A stretch of 64,000 nucleotides of DNA from Thiorhodovibrio frisius (GCF_033954835.1 NZ_CP121471.1:4706501-4770500); one strand, 5' to 3'. Shown: positions 37,218-46,251, numbered from the stretch's first letter. Notes: generated by a model from the sequence alone, not told the origin. Numbers and translations are program-made.

Positions 37218-37364
37218 TCTAAATATCCTGAAAAAACACCCTGCTCAAAACAGGTCGCACTGGATAACATCACTCAACATTGTCCTCGGTTAGTCAGTTG
37301 CTACATCGTTTGAACTAAGACATCAGAATTCCGTCTTCACGACCCTGTTGCCCTGCTCATCGAC

Positions 37365-37559
37365 ATGCCGGCGCAAGATTTTGAAACCAACCGTTCTTTT
37401 GTTCTAAAGCGCGGCCAGGTGGGGACTATCGTCATGATTTACGATGAACAAAACTGCGAGGTCGACTTCGCCGATGCTCAGGGAAGAACCCGTGCTTTAC
37501 TGCCCGTTCCCACAGAGAAGCTGATGCGCCTGCATCACATGGCCGAGGTCGCAGCCTAA
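37365..37559 (+). CDS. Small DUF4926-like protein
   Basis: 64 aa. After a short leader the pattern [41 protein letters not shown] resembles DUF4926 (GDVGTIV-Y-EVEF-D-G--ALL-----L), a small beta-barrel-like domain, often near toxin-antitoxin or defence genes, whose function is unknown. No partner toxin is recognisable here: it lies alone between hppA and ppa with a clean intrinsic terminator 36 bp after its stop. No strong Shine-Dalgarno before the ATG. Reality is supported by the family-like pattern and the terminator. Confidence 0.7.
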   Translation: MPAQDFETNRSFVLKRGQVGTIVMIYDEQNCEVDFADAQGRTRALLPVPTEKLMRLHHMAEVAA

Positions 37560-37594
37560 ACCTGCGCAAAAAGGGGTAAAATCCCCGACTGGCC

Positions 37595-37618
37595 AAGGCC
37601 CGTTCAGGGCCTTTTTTG
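37595..37618 (+). terminator. Intrinsic terminator after the DUF4926-like gene
   Basis: AAGGCCC-GTTCA-GGGCCTT followed by TTTTTGTTTT: a GC-rich perfect 7-bp stem, 5-nt loop and U tract. Confidence 0.88.
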
Positions 37619-37683
37619 TTTTCAAGCTGGCCGACAGGCGCGAACAGCCCAGCCTTTCAGCCAAGTGTTTACTGGAGACCTCC

Positions 37684-38232
37684 ATGGATTTAAGCAGCGT
37701 CCCGCGCGGCGACAATGTACCGAACGAAATCAACGTCATCATCGAGATTCCGTCGCATGCGGAACCGGTCAAGTACGAGATGGACAAGACCACCGGGGCC
37801 ATGTTCGTCGACCGTTTCATGTCCACGGCCATGCATTACCCCTGCAACTATGGCTACGTGCCCCACACACTGTCGCTCGACGGCGACCCCATCGATGTGA
37901 TGGTGGTCACGCCCTATCCGCTCATCCCGGGCTCGGTCATTAAATGCCGCCCCATCGGCGTGCTCAAGATGACCGACGAGTCGGGCGACGACGCCAAGAT
38001 TCTGGCCCTGCCGATCGACAAGCTGTTCAAGGGCTATCGCAACATCACCAGCTTCCGCGACATGCCGCCGCATCTGCTCGATCAAATCGCGCACTTTTTT
38101 GAGCACTACAAAGACCTCGACGAGGGCAAATGGGTGCGTATCGCCGGCTGGGGCGGGCGCGAGGAAGCGCGCGAGGAGATCATGGCTTCGGTCAAGATGT
38201 TTGAAGAGGCACCTGAGAAGCCGAACTTCTAA
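37684..38232 (+). CDS. ppa: Inorganic pyrophosphatase (family I, soluble)
   Basis: 182 aa. Hydrolyses PPi to 2 Pi in the cytosol. Family I signature [10 protein letters not shown] (metal-binding Asp residues) lies at about 60-70, with [15 protein letters not shown] and [20 protein letters not shown] upstream. GGAG lies 6 nt before the ATG. It is separated from hppA by a terminator and the small DUF4926-like gene, so it is probably a separate transcript. A soluble PPase next to pfp and hppA is noteworthy because it would drain the PPi the other two use. Confidence 0.95.
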   Translation: MDLSSVPRGDNVPNEINVIIEIPSHAEPVKYEMDKTTGAMFVDRFMSTAMHYPCNYGYVPHTLSLDGDPIDVMVVTPYPLIPGSVIKCRPIGVLKMTDESGDDAKILALPIDKLFKGYRNITSFRDMPPHLLDQIAHFFEHYKDLDEGKWVRIAGWGGREEAREEIMASVKMFEEAPEKPNF

Positions 38233-38271
38233 CCGCCGCACTTGTAACTGCCGAACTGGCAACCACCGCTT

Positions 38272-38319
38272 ATGGTCCCGGCCACCCCGGAGAATGCATC
38301 CTTGTGATTCAGGGTCAAG
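38272..38319. repeat. Dispersed repeat, family 2, copy C
   Basis: ATGGTCCCGGCCACCCC, AATGCATCC, TGATTCAGGGTCAAGCA; closely matches 23333-23381 and partly 10455-10497. It ends 3 nt before the moaC ATG, and its AGGGTC may serve as the moaC ribosome site. Confidence 0.6.
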
Positions 38320-38322
38320 CAA

Positions 38323-38829
38323 ATGGCTGAGCTCACGCATTTCGACAACCAGGGTCAGGCGCACATGGTCGATGTGGGCGAGAAACCCGCCTCGCACCGC
38401 TGCGCCATCGCTTCCGGGCGCATCCTGATGCAACGCCACACGCTCGCATTGATTCAAGCCGGCGACGCCGTCAAGGGCGACGTGTTGGGCATCGCCCGCA
38501 TCGCTGCCATTATGGCCACTAAACGGGCGGCAGACCTGGTACCCCTGTGCCATCCGCTGCCGCTGACCCATGTGGAGGTTAACTTTCAGCCGCAGGAGAG
38601 TCCGCCGGCGGTGCTTTGTACCGCACGGGTCGAGACCCAATCCAAAACCGGTGTGGAAATGGAAGCCCTGTGCGCGGTGCAGATTGGCCTGCTGACCATC
38701 TATGACATGTGCAAGGCCGTCGACCGCGGCATGACCATGGACGGCATCGGGCTGGTCGAGAAAAACGGCGGCCAATCCGGACATTGGCAACGTGACCAAC
38801 ACCAGCCCCCCGGCACCACGATGGCATGA
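38323..38829 (+). CDS. moaC: Cyclic pyranopterin monophosphate synthase (MoaC)
   Basis: 168 aa. Converts 3',8-cyclo-dihydro-GTP to cyclic pyranopterin monophosphate for molybdenum cofactor. Family segments: [51 protein letters not shown], and [28 protein letters not shown] with the catalytic Lys/Asp. It overlaps engB by 4 bp (ATGA), an unusual partner; moaA, B, D and E are not nearby. Confidence 0.95.
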   Translation: MAELTHFDNQGQAHMVDVGEKPASHRCAIASGRILMQRHTLALIQAGDAVKGDVLGIARIAAIMATKRAADLVPLCHPLPLTHVEVNFQPQESPPAVLCTARVETQSKTGVEMEALCAVQIGLLTIYDMCKAVDRGMTMDGIGLVEKNGGQSGHWQRDQHQPPGTTMA

Positions 38830-39455
38830 ACGCAATCTTTCAGCGCGCGCATTTTCTCTCCGCCGCCTCCGGGCTGGATCACGCCCCGCCCGATCAGGGC
38901 GCCGAGGTGGCCTTTGCCGGGCGTTCCAACGCCGGCAAGTCCAGCGCGCTCAATGCCCTGTGCCACCAGAACCGGCTCGCGCGCACCAGCAAAACGCCGG
39001 GGCGCACCCAGCAGCTGATCTTTTTTCAACTCGACGACCAGCGCCGCCTGGTTGACCTGCCTGGCTACGGCTTCGCCAAGGTCTCGGTCGCCATCAAGAC
39101 CGGCTGGCAGCAGCTCATGGCCAATTACCTGGCCGAGCGCCAATCCCTGCAAGGTCTGGTGGTCCTGATGGACATCCGCCACCCGCTCACCGAGATCGAC
39201 CGCCAGATGCTCGCCTGGGGCCAGGACGGCGAGCTGCCCCTGCTCATCCTGCTGACCAAAGCCGACAAGCTCAAGCGCGGCGCAATTGACAAAGCCCTGC
39301 ATCTGGTGCGGCGCGAACTCACCGACTTGCCGCCAGGCAGCCAGCTGCTCGCCTTTTCCGCCACCAAAACGCTCGGCATCGAAGCGGCCCAGTCATGGAT
39401 CACAGCGCAACTGGCGCATCAGCCATCCACCCTGTTGTCAACTGATGCCCCCTGA
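38826..39455 (+). CDS. engB: Ribosome biogenesis GTP-binding protein EngB/YihA
   Basis: 209 aa TRAFAC GTPase needed for 50S assembly. G1 [15 protein letters not shown]2 Thr in TPGRTQQ, G3 [11 protein letters not shown]4 TKADKL, G5 FSATKTLG are all present. The start codon overlaps the moaC stop, so expression is coupled. The following gene (FkbM) is 75 bp away and differs in composition. Confidence 0.96.
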   Translation: MNAIFQRAHFLSAASGLDHAPPDQGAEVAFAGRSNAGKSSALNALCHQNRLARTSKTPGRTQQLIFFQLDDQRRLVDLPGYGFAKVSVAIKTGWQQLMANYLAERQSLQGLVVLMDIRHPLTEIDRQMLAWGQDGELPLLILLTKADKLKRGAIDKALHLVRRELTDLPPGSQLLAFSATKTLGIEAAQSWITAQLAHQPSTLLSTDAP

Positions 39456-39530
39456 TACACACCGGCATCAACTTGAAGGTTCCCACCTAGCGTCGCCCGA
39501 CCTGATTGCCCATGATCCGGCAAAAGAATC

Positions 39531-40409
39531 ATGAAACAAGAACACACACAAAATCAAAAGCCCCAGATTTACCCCAAAAACCTAATACCTCTTTACTGGC
39601 GCCGCAAGCTCAAGATCGCCCTTTATAACCTGCGTCATCGCCGCTCTGAGCAAATTTGGGTCCATCCTTCAGGGCTTGGGTTTCGCTTACAGATTGCGGA
39701 TGAGAGCATCACCATAGCATCCATTAACCGCTGGTCAAAGTATCGCATTGGGATCGCAGCAGAGATGTACGAACTTGCGAAACGCTATGGCATCGATTCG
39801 TTAGCTTCGCTTCTGCGTGACCGTGTGGTGATCGATGTCGGCGCTAACATCGGCGAACTCAGCCTTTACTGTCGACAGCTGGGTGCCAAGGTCATAGCCA
39901 TAGAGCCCGACCCCATCAATCACAGCGCACTTTGCGAGAATATCGACGGGACCGGGATTCAATCTTTCCAGACAGCGCTCTGGCATCAAAATGAAATCCT
40001 GACCTTTTACTCCTCGGTCCTGCGCGCCGACAGCTCTTTGATCCCCCCAGATCAATACAGCGATGCATTCGAAATCAAAGCTGTCACACTCGATCAGTTT
40101 GCCTTGTCCCGAGGGCTTGAACGCGTTTTTTTACTCAAGGCGGATACCGAAGGAGCTGAGCCAGAAATGCTACGCGGCGCAAAAAATGTGCTCACGCGCA
40201 CCTGCTTCGTCAGCATCGACTGCGGTCCCGAACGCCAAGGTGCAAAAACCTTTGACACCTGCGAACAACTCTTGCAAGAGTTGGGGTTTTGCACCAGCGC
40301 CCTCGATGCGAAACGCAACATCCTGCTTGGCACCAATCCAAACGAACTCAAAACCCAACACATAGATTTCAAAGCGATACCCTTCCCCGCACAGTGGCCA
40401 CCACCCTAA
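39531..40409 (+). CDS. FkbM family SAM-dependent methyltransferase
   Basis: 292 aa. The class I methyltransferase core begins at about residue 98 with VIDVGANIGELSLYC (SAM motif I), then VIAIEPDPINHSAL (motif II), and a late DTEGAEPEMLRGA motif typical of FkbM enzymes, which O-methylate sugars or lipids, often on surface polysaccharides. The first 95 residues are a basic, unassigned domain. The DNA is clearly richer in A/T than the genes on either side, suggesting acquisition by transfer. No glycosyltransferase or polysaccharide gene is next to it, so the substrate is unknown. Confidence 0.85.
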   Translation: MKQEHTQNQKPQIYPKNLIPLYWRRKLKIALYNLRHRRSEQIWVHPSGLGFRLQIADESITIASINRWSKYRIGIAAEMYELAKRYGIDSLASLLRDRVVIDVGANIGELSLYCRQLGAKVIAIEPDPINHSALCENIDGTGIQSFQTALWHQNEILTFYSSVLRADSSLIPPDQYSDAFEIKAVTLDQFALSRGLERVFLLKADTEGAEPEMLRGAKNVLTRTCFVSIDCGPERQGAKTFDTCEQLLQELGFCTSALDAKRNILLGTNPNELKTQHIDFKAIPFPAQWPPP

Positions 40410-40462
40410 GACTGGTCCTTCAGGCAAAGCGCGCCCACTTTTTGGCGTACCGTTGAGTACTA

Positions 40463-40612
40463 CATCCCTCTGCGCTTAGGCGCATCTGGGTCTATCGCCA
40501 CAACCTGACCGCCTACCTTGCGCTGCTGGTGGCTGACGCACGCGACTGCCAAGTCATCTCTCGCGACCAACGTTTTGCCGCTGCCGCACCCGAGCGCATC
40601 GAGCTGATTTAA
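40463..40612 (+). pseudogene. Remnant of a vapC 3' end
   Basis: This stretch is a degraded copy of the 3' part of the intact vapC at 41112-41495: the reading RIWVYRHNLTAYLALLVADARDCQVISRDQRFAAAAPERIELI-stop parallels RIWAYRRLTAYDAAYLALADALDC and RDKHFAASAPERIELI. It lacks the PIN-domain N-terminus and any start, and has small internal indels. With the following remnant it preserves the vapC/tautomerase junction. Confidence 0.85.
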
Positions 40613-40640
40613 GAAATGTTTGCAACCCGGAGAATTCCGC

Positions 40641-40730
40641 ATGCCCACGCTCAAAAAATCCAAACCTACGCCAAAATTGGTGATAGCGCCTGGAATGCCC
40701 TGCTAAGTGCTGCCTCCAAGCAGGTCGCAG
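40641..40730 (+). pseudogene. Remnant of a MIF-like tautomerase 5' end
   Basis: Starts ATGCCCACGCTCAA like the intact gene at 41525, with the same CGGAGAATTCC-type leader before it, and runs through GACAGCGCCTGG/GATAGCGCCTGG-like sequence to CTGCCTCCAAGCAG, then similarity stops. A net length change after the fifth codon shifts the frame to an early TAA at about 40704. It is a broken duplicate. Confidence 0.85.
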
Positions 40731-40859
40731 CGGCTAGCGCTGCCGAAACATCTTCCGCCGACTCCCAGTCGGAATCGATTCCGGCGTCCACGACCACTTG
40801 ACAAAGAGCCGCCTGAAAGCCATGGTTCCATGCAGAGCCCATGCAAAGGAGTCCGAATC

Positions 40860-41102
40860 ATGGCAACGACTATTCAGCTTCGCAATGTGCCAGAAGACCT
40901 TCATCGCCAGCTCAAGGCGCGCGCCGCACTAGCGGGCCTGTCCCTATCGGATTATTTGCTGGGCCACGCACGCGCACTGGCTGCACGGCCCACAGCCGAG
41001 GAAATGCGCGCCCGGCTCAGCCAGCGCGAACCTTGCCGGATCAGCGAGCCGTCGGCGGAAATTATTCGCCGCGACCGCGACCGTGATGAAAAACCGAGAT
41101 AA
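40860..41102 (+). CDS. vapB: VapB/FitA-like ribbon-helix-helix antitoxin
   Basis: 80 aa. The N-terminal 45 residues form a ribbon-helix-helix DNA-binding domain (TTIQLRNVPEDLHRQLKARAALAGLSLSDYLL), as in FitA-type antitoxins; the C-terminal half is charged and should wrap the toxin. AAGGAG lies 8 nt before ATG 40860. The toxin gene starts 9 nt after the stop. The antitoxin is expected to repress its own operon by binding inverted repeats near the promoter, but I see no clear operator. An open upstream frame from 40707 is not used, since it runs through decayed sequence. Confidence 0.85.
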   Translation: MATTIQLRNVPEDLHRQLKARAALAGLSLSDYLLGHARALAARPTAEEMRARLSQREPCRISEPSAEIIRRDRDRDEKPR

Positions 41103-41111
41103 GCAACAACC

Positions 41112-41495
41112 GTGATCGTCGTCGATGCCTCGGCCGTCATTGATGTCCTGTTGCAAACTCCAGATAGCCTCGCACTGACTAATCGGCTGCTCGACGCTGG
41201 CGCCCTCAACTGTGCGCCGCAGTTGATTGACATTGAAATTGTGAGTGTCATGCGCCGTCTGGTCCACAGGCGCGAGATTCCGGAGGCAAGGGCGAGCGCG
41301 GCACTTGCTGACTTCGAGCAACTACCGCTCGAACGCTATCCCCATCAACTCCTGCTGCCGCGCATCTGGGCCTATCGCCGCCTAACCGCCTACGATGCAG
41401 CCTACCTGGCGCTGGCCGACGCGCTCGACTGCCGGGTCATCACTCGCGACAAACACTTTGCCGCCTCCGCGCCGGAGCGCATTGAGCTGATTTAA
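41112..41495 (+). CDS. vapC: VapC-family PIN-domain ribonuclease toxin
   Basis: 127 aa. PIN domain with the conserved acidic residues: Asp5 in MIVVDASAVIDVLL, Glu in IDIEIVSVMRRL, Asp in LTAYDAAYLALADAL, and Asp in CRVITRDKHFA. Such toxins cleave tRNA or rRNA when the antitoxin is lost. The start is GTG 41112. The 3' part exists as a decayed duplicate 880 bp upstream. The tautomerase gene follows after 29 bp and may be in the same transcript. Confidence 0.9.
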   Translation: MIVVDASAVIDVLLQTPDSLALTNRLLDAGALNCAPQLIDIEIVSVMRRLVHRREIPEARASAALADFEQLPLERYPHQLLLPRIWAYRRLTAYDAAYLALADALDCRVITRDKHFAASAPERIELI

Positions 41496-41524
41496 AAATA
41501 TGTTTGCAACCGGGAGAATTCCTC

Positions 41525-41869
41525 ATGCCCACGCTCAAGATTCAGACCAACGCCAAACTTGAAGACAGCGCCTGGGATGCCCTGCTGAGCGCCGCCTCCA
41601 AGCAGCTCGCCGAACTGCTCAGCAAGCCAGAAAGCTATGTGATGGTCATTGCTGAGCCGACGGCGAAGATGTGCTTTGGCGGCTCTCAGGAGCCGCTCGC
41701 CTATCTGGAACTGAAAAGCCTCGGCCTGCCGGAAGCGCGCACGCCGGAGTTGTCCGCAGCCCTCACAGCACTGGTTGGCGAGCATCTCGGGGTGCCGGCG
41801 GGGCGGGTTTATATCGCGTTCAGCGCCCCGCCGCGGCATCTGTTTGGCTTCAATGGTGGCACCTTCTGA
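41525..41869 (+). CDS. MIF-like / phenylpyruvate tautomerase family protein
   Basis: 114 aa. Pro2 (MPTLKIQT), the general base of tautomerase-superfamily enzymes, is present, as is the family C-terminus HLFGFNGGTF. The family catalyses keto-enol tautomerisation of phenylpyruvate-like compounds in vitro; the bacterial role is unclear. The start is fixed by Pro2 and a GGGAG just upstream. It lies 29 bp after vapC, and a decayed copy of the same junction exists at 40463-40730, so the pair has travelled together at least once. Confidence 0.88.
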   Translation: MPTLKIQTNAKLEDSAWDALLSAASKQLAELLSKPESYVMVIAEPTAKMCFGGSQEPLAYLELKSLGLPEARTPELSAALTALVGEHLGVPAGRVYIAFSAPPRHLFGFNGGTF

Positions 41870-41913
41870 CCGGCCTCGTTAAACTTCAGGGTTTTACTTG
41901 ATCGGTTCACGAA

Positions 41914-43674
41914 ATGCGCCTGTCTCAGTTCCCCCTCAACACCCTGAAAGAAACGCCGGCTGATGCCGAGATTCCCAGCCACCAGCTAATGCTGCGCGCC
42001 GGCATGATCCGCAAGCTGGCCGCCGGCCTCTATACCTGGCTGCCGCTCGGCCTGCGCGTGTTGCGCAAGGTTGAGGCCATTGTGCGCGAGGAAATGAACC
42101 GCGCCGGTGCGCTCGAGGTCTCCATGCCGGCGGTCCAGCCGGCGGAACTTTGGCAAGAATCCGAACGCTGGGACAAATACGGCCCCGAACTGCTTCGCCT
42201 GCGCGACCGCCATGGGCGGGACTTTTGCTTTGGCCCCACCCACGAGGAGATCATCACCGAACTCGCGCGCAACGAGTTGCGCAGCTACAAGCAGCTGCCG
42301 GTCAACTACTACCAAATTCAAACCAAATTCCGCGACGAGATTCGCCCGCGTTTCGGCGTCATGCGCGCGCGCGAATTCCTGATGAAAGACGCCTATTCCT
42401 TTCATCTCGACAGCGCATCGCTCACCGAGACCTATGAGCGGATGTACCAGACCTACAGCCGCATTTTCAGCCGCTGCGGGCTGGATTTTCGCGCCGTACA
42501 AGCCGACACCGGCAGCATCGGCGGAAATGCCTCGCATGAGTTCCATGTACTCGCCAGCAGCGGTGAGGACGCCATCGCCTTCTCCACTGGCAGCGACTAT
42601 GCCGCGAATGTCGAGCTGGCCGAGGCCATTGCTCCTGCGCAAGCCGCGCCTGCTCCGAGCGAAAACGCCCGCCTGGTCGACACGCCCAAGGCCAAAACCA
42701 TCGCCGATCTGGTCGAGCAGTTCGGTCAGCCAATTGAGCGCACAGTCAAAACCCTGATTGTTGCCGCCGCCAAGGATGAGCAAGACGCCCAAACGGCCAG
42801 GCCCGGCCTCATCGCACTACTGGTGCGCGGCGACCATGAGTTAAACAGCGTCAAGGCCGAGAAGCTCCCACAAGTTGCCAGCCCGCTGCGCATGGCCACC
42901 GAAGAGGAAATCCGCGCGACCATCGGCGCCGGCTTAGGCTCCCTGGGCCCAAGAGACCTGCCCATTCCCTGCGTGGTTGATCGCGCGGCGGCCGTGGCGG
43001 CAGACTTTAGCGCCGGTGCCAACCAGGACGGCAAGCACTGGTTTGGGCTCAACTGGGACCGCGACCTGCCGCTGCCGCCAGTGGCTGACCTGCGCAATGT
43101 CCAGGAGGGCGACTTAAGCCCCGACGGCCAGGGCCAGATCACCATCGCACGCGGTATTGAGGTCGGGCATATTTTTCAGCTTGGCACCAAATACAGCCAG
43201 GCGATGAACGCCGTGGTGCTCGATGACGCCGGCAAGGCCATCACCCCCACCATGGGTTGCTATGGCATTGGCGTGTCACGTGTGGTGGCCGCCGCCATCG
43301 AACAACACCACGACGAACGTGGCATCTGCTGGCCCGCGCCCATCGCGCCCTTTACCCTCGCCCTGCTGCCGATGAAGCTCGGAAAGTCCTACCGCGTGCG
43401 GGAGGCGACGGAAGCACTCTACCAAGACCTGCAAGACGCTGGCATCGAGGTGCTCTTTGATGATCGCGATGCCCGCCCCGGAGTGATGTTTGCCGACATG
43501 GAACTGATCGGCATTCCCCATCGGCTAGTCATTGGCGACAAGCACCTGGATGACGGCAAGCTGGAATACAAAGGCCGGCAGGATCGAGACATGCAGCTCA
43601 TCGAGCTGCATCAGGCCGTGCCCTTTATTCTGAAACAGCTTAACGCCCACACCGGCCTGTCAGACCTGAGCTGA
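41914..43674 (+). CDS. proS: Prolyl-tRNA synthetase (bacterial type, with editing domain)
   Basis: 586 aa class II synthetase. Motif 1 region ([30 protein letters not shown]), motif 2 ([26 protein letters not shown]) and motif 3 ([17 protein letters not shown]) are present; the inserted INS editing domain that removes mis-charged alanine spans about residues 230-395 ([20 protein letters not shown] onward), and the C-terminal anticodon domain ends with [26 protein letters not shown]. Length and architecture match the E. coli enzyme (572 aa). It follows the tautomerase gene after 44 bp. Confidence 0.97.
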   Translation: MRLSQFPLNTLKETPADAEIPSHQLMLRAGMIRKLAAGLYTWLPLGLRVLRKVEAIVREEMNRAGALEVSMPAVQPAELWQESERWDKYGPELLRLRDRHGRDFCFGPTHEEIITELARNELRSYKQLPVNYYQIQTKFRDEIRPRFGVMRAREFLMKDAYSFHLDSASLTETYERMYQTYSRIFSRCGLDFRAVQADTGSIGGNASHEFHVLASSGEDAIAFSTGSDYAANVELAEAIAPAQAAPAPSENARLVDTPKAKTIADLVEQFGQPIERTVKTLIVAAAKDEQDAQTARPGLIALLVRGDHELNSVKAEKLPQVASPLRMATEEEIRATIGAGLGSLGPRDLPIPCVVDRAAAVAADFSAGANQDGKHWFGLNWDRDLPLPPVADLRNVQEGDLSPDGQGQITIARGIEVGHIFQLGTKYSQAMNAVVLDDAGKAITPTMGCYGIGVSRVVAAAIEQHHDERGICWPAPIAPFTLALLPMKLGKSYRVREATEALYQDLQDAGIEVLFDDRDARPGVMFADMELIGIPHRLVIGDKHLDDGKLEYKGRQDRDMQLIELHQAVPFILKQLNAHTGLSDLS

Positions 43675-43808
43675 CCTGACCTAATCACATCAGTTCAGCT
43701 ATAAGCTGATTTGGCCTGATTTGACCTGACCTGGTATCCGCGCACGCGCGGGAGCCTTTCATCGCCCGTTTTATCACACGGGCTTAAAGCAGTGGACACC
43801 CTAACCTA

Positions 43809-44324
43809 ATGAGCAGAATCGAATCCCTCAACCGCGAGCAACTGCTCGCCTGCGGCCATGGCGAAATGTTTGGGCCAGGCAATGCGCAATTGCCCATCCC
43901 TAACATGCTGATGATGGACCGCATCACCCACATCAGCGACGGTGGCGGCCCCAACGGCAAGGGCGAGATCATCGCCGAGCTGGATATCAACCCGGACCTG
44001 TGGTTTTTCGGCTGCCATTTTCCGGGCGACCCGGTCATGCCCGGCTGCCTGGGGCTAGACGCCTTCTGGCAGATCGTCGGCTTTTACCTGGCCTGGATCG
44101 GCAACCCCGGTCATGGTCGCGCACTAGGAGTGGGGGAGGTGAAATTTAGCGGACAGGTGCTGCCGAGTGCCAAAAAGGTCACCTACAGAGTCAGCATGAA
44201 ACGCGTCATCACCCGCAAACTGGTGCTCGGCATCGCCGATGGCATCATGGACGTCGATGGTCGCGAGATTTACACCGCCAAAGATCTGCGGGTTGGACTG
44301 TTTATGTCAACGGAGGGATTTTAG
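43809..44324 (+). CDS. fabA: 3-hydroxydecanoyl-ACP dehydratase/isomerase (FabA)
   Basis: 171 aa (E. coli 172). Dehydrates 3-hydroxydecanoyl-ACP and isomerises trans-2- to cis-3-decenoyl-ACP, the branch point to unsaturated fatty acids. Catalytic His70 in [12 protein letters not shown] and Asp84 in LGLDAFWQ are at the expected positions. The partner fabB, often adjacent, is not here; a bidirectional terminator and the porin gene follow. The 130 bp upstream contain short repeats of TGACCTGACCT. Confidence 0.96.
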   Translation: MSRIESLNREQLLACGHGEMFGPGNAQLPIPNMLMMDRITHISDGGGPNGKGEIIAELDINPDLWFFGCHFPGDPVMPGCLGLDAFWQIVGFYLAWIGNPGHGRALGVGEVKFSGQVLPSAKKVTYRVSMKRVITRKLVLGIADGIMDVDGREIYTAKDLRVGLFMSTEGF

Positions 44325-44372
44325 GACAGAGGGCATGGATCCCAGTTGCGACTTACAATTCCAACAAAGCAT

Positions 44373-44403
44373 AAAAAAAGCGGCCCGAAGGCCGCTTTTT
44401 TTT
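44373..44403. terminator. Bidirectional intrinsic terminator fabA/porin
   Basis: AAAAAAA-GCGGCC-CGAA-GGCCGC-TTTTTTTT: perfect 6-bp GC stem with A and U tracts on both sides, serving fabA on the plus strand and the porin gene on the minus strand. Confidence 0.93.
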
Positions 44404-44410
44404 ATGTTTT

Positions 44411-44432
44411 AGAGGATCCCGAGGGATCCTCT
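44411..44432 (-). terminator. Second hairpin in the porin 3' region
   Basis: AGAGGATCC-CGAG-GGATCCTCT, a perfect 9-bp stem 22 nt after the porin stop and just before the main terminator. No U tract of its own; probably stabilises the mRNA 3' end. Confidence 0.6.
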
Positions 44433-44453
44433 TGTTGCTTCAGATCCAGACTC

Positions 44454-45887
44454 TTAGAAGCTGTGGATCATGCCCATGGAGAAGCCACTCCACTCAGAAC
44501 CAGCAACGTAGTTCTCGAGATCGTCTTCGACATCTGTGTACATGACGTAAGCCTTTGTACGCTTGCTGAAGTTGTGATCGAAAGCGATAGCCCAAGTGCT
44601 ACGGTCGCCGTCCCATGCTTTGACTTGATTGATGGTACCCACAGCCGCAGCAGGGAGAAGATTTGAATTGAAGCCGTAGTCACGATCAGCTTCACCATAC
44701 ATCGCTTTGATCTGATTGTTGCCAAATGCGTAGCCAGCCTGTATCTGCCACAGCTCCTGGCTTTCGATGTTGTTGGGGACTGCTACTCCTCCTACTACCT
44801 GAGAGTAGGTCTGTCCGCCAGGAATATTGTCCTGATTCTCATAGATTGCGCTCAGAGAAAAGCCGTTCCAATCGAGAATTCCCAAACCAAACCGCCATTT
44901 ATTGTAGTCACTACTTACGCTACTACAGCTATTGCCCGCTACTAGGTTTCCGGCTGGATTGGTGCAAAAACTTTTGGCCGCAACCGGGTTGGTCACAACC
45001 CCCGTGGCTAGATTTGCAGTTGCAGGTACGGCGGGTTCATTAATTCCTGCGGTCACTGCGTTACTAGCACCGGTGTCCATGAACATTTCGCTGTTCAAGG
45101 ATTCATAGGCGATAGAGGCGTAGTAGGGACCGTTGTTGTAGATACCAGCCAGTGACCAAGCGCCATTCAACTGATCTGAGTTGGCGTTTAGACCTTCACC
45201 GGCGGTTGCGCCACCAGGAGCAACCAAAGCACCCATGAACTGGAAGCCGGAGAAGCTAGGCGAGATATAGGCGATGGCGTTGTCGACGCGGAGATCGTTA
45301 AAGCCCACGGTGCCGTTGTAGTCCGCCATGGTGTCGGCAAACATATCCAGCTTGCCGGTTGAGATCTTCAGCGGGGTGTCATGACGACCGACCAGAACGG
45401 TACCAAAGCTGCCAGCCAGGCCAACAAAGCTGTTGCGGACGCTGAAGCTATTGTTGTTACCGCTAGGGATGTTGGCATCGGATGCACCAAAAGCGATACC
45501 CAGCTCAACCTGGTAAATGGCTTTCAGCCCGTTGCCGATGTCCTCGGAACCTTTAATGCCAATTCGGTTGGAGGGGCCTGCGCCAGGCATGTAACCGCCG
45601 CTAGCACCGCTACCGGCAAATGGCACATTCGGATTAGCCACTGGTCCCACAAGACCCCAACCGGAGCCGCCGTTACCGTTTCGGTTAACGCCCCAGCCTT
45701 CAAAGTCAGTACCGGCCGCGGTTTGGCGACCTGTAACTGGATTAAAGGTTGGAACACCAGCAGCGTTTTTAACATCTGCATAGTCGATGGAGACATGCAA
45801 CTTGCCGTAAATGATTGCCTCGGCCATCGCGGCTGCAGGAGCAACCATAGCGGCTGCGACTGCCAGGCTAATGAGTTTCTTTTTCAT
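44454..45887 (-). CDS. Gram-negative porin (OmpC/porin_4-like trimeric beta-barrel)
   Basis: 477 aa. Signal peptide MKKKLISLAVAAAMVAPAAAMA, then a beta-strand-rich barrel beginning AIIYGKLHVSIDYAD and ending in a C-terminal Phe (GMIHSF), the BAM recognition signal. GIKGSEDIGNGLKAIYQVELG and VLVGRHDTPLKISTGKLDMFAD (strand and constriction-loop region) are typical of general porins. Two Cys occur in a long extracellular-loop-like insert (about residues 305-320). The gene is less GC-rich than its neighbours, common for highly expressed porins. It has a good promoter, a GGAG ribosome site and strong terminators, indicating monocistronic high expression. Confidence 0.92.
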   Translation of the reverse strand: MKKKLISLAVAAAMVAPAAAMAEAIIYGKLHVSIDYADVKNAAGVPTFNPVTGRQTAAGTDFEGWGVNRNGNGGSGWGLVGPVANPNVPFAGSGASGGYMPGAGPSNRIGIKGSEDIGNGLKAIYQVELGIAFGASDANIPSGNNNSFSVRNSFVGLAGSFGTVLVGRHDTPLKISTGKLDMFADTMADYNGTVGFNDLRVDNAIAYISPSFSGFQFMGALVAPGGATAGEGLNANSDQLNGAWSLAGIYNNGPYYASIAYESLNSEMFMDTGASNAVTAGINEPAVPATANLATGVVTNPVAAKSFCTNPAGNLVAGNSCSSVSSDYNKWRFGLGILDWNGFSLSAIYENQDNIPGGQTYSQVVGGVAVPNNIESQELWQIQAGYAFGNNQIKAMYGEADRDYGFNSNLLPAAAVGTINQVKAWDGDRSTWAIAFDHNFSKRTKAYVMYTDVEDDLENYVAGSEWSGFSMGMIHSF

Positions 45888-45956
45888 CTTGTTCTCCGCT
45901 GTTGTGGGTGATGAAAGGTTATGGGAAAACTGTTGCAGTGATGTGCTGCAAGTTGA

Positions 45957-45985
45957 ATATTAGACCATGATGCAACAGTGTGCAA
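45957..45985 (-). promoter_or_regulatory. Predicted sigma-70 promoter of the porin gene
   Basis: Minus strand TTGCAC (45980-45985), 17-nt spacer, TAATAT (45957-45962), in an AT-rich region about 70 nt before the porin ATG. TTGCAG/CTGCAA and other TTGCA copies around it could be operator half-sites. Confidence 0.6.
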
Positions 45986-46177
45986 CTTTTTTTTGAAAAA
46001 AGAGACAATTTTTTCTAGGTGTCTCATACTTGCTACAGCTTCCGAGAAAATGGCAGTTGATCAACTTATTTTCAGTTACTTACAAGACAACGGGTCGCAC
46101 AGCTCGAAACCTAAGCATGGCGCACGCAACGCCTGCGCGGGCAATGTTCCCGCAATCAATGGGCAAAATCGCGACAC

Positions 46178-46197
46178 TGCGGGCTTTTTCTTGGCAG
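46178..46197. repeat. Partial copy of the tRNA-Gln terminator end
   Basis: TGCGGGCTTTTTCTTGGCAG, nearly the same as GGCGGGCTTTTTTTGGCAG at 46238-46256. An upstream CCCGCA (about 46150) could pair with TGCGGG, but the loop is long. It looks like a duplicated terminator fragment. Confidence 0.5.
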
Positions 46198-46221
46198 TCG
46201 GCAGGACAAAGTATGGCCCAC

Positions 46222-46251
46222 AAAAAAACCCGCGCGTGGCGGGCTTTTTTT
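46222..46251. terminator. Intrinsic terminator after tRNA-Gln
   Basis: AAAAAAA-CCCGC-GCGTG-GCGGG-C-TTTTTTT. Symmetric A and U tracts make it work on both strands; on the minus strand it ends the tRNA-Gln transcript about 30 nt after the CCA. Confidence 0.85.

Noticed and set aside
43670-43735. TGACCTGACCT repeats as a possible array or operator
   Set aside because: Short, imperfect, and not found elsewhere in the window; noted only as local low complexity.
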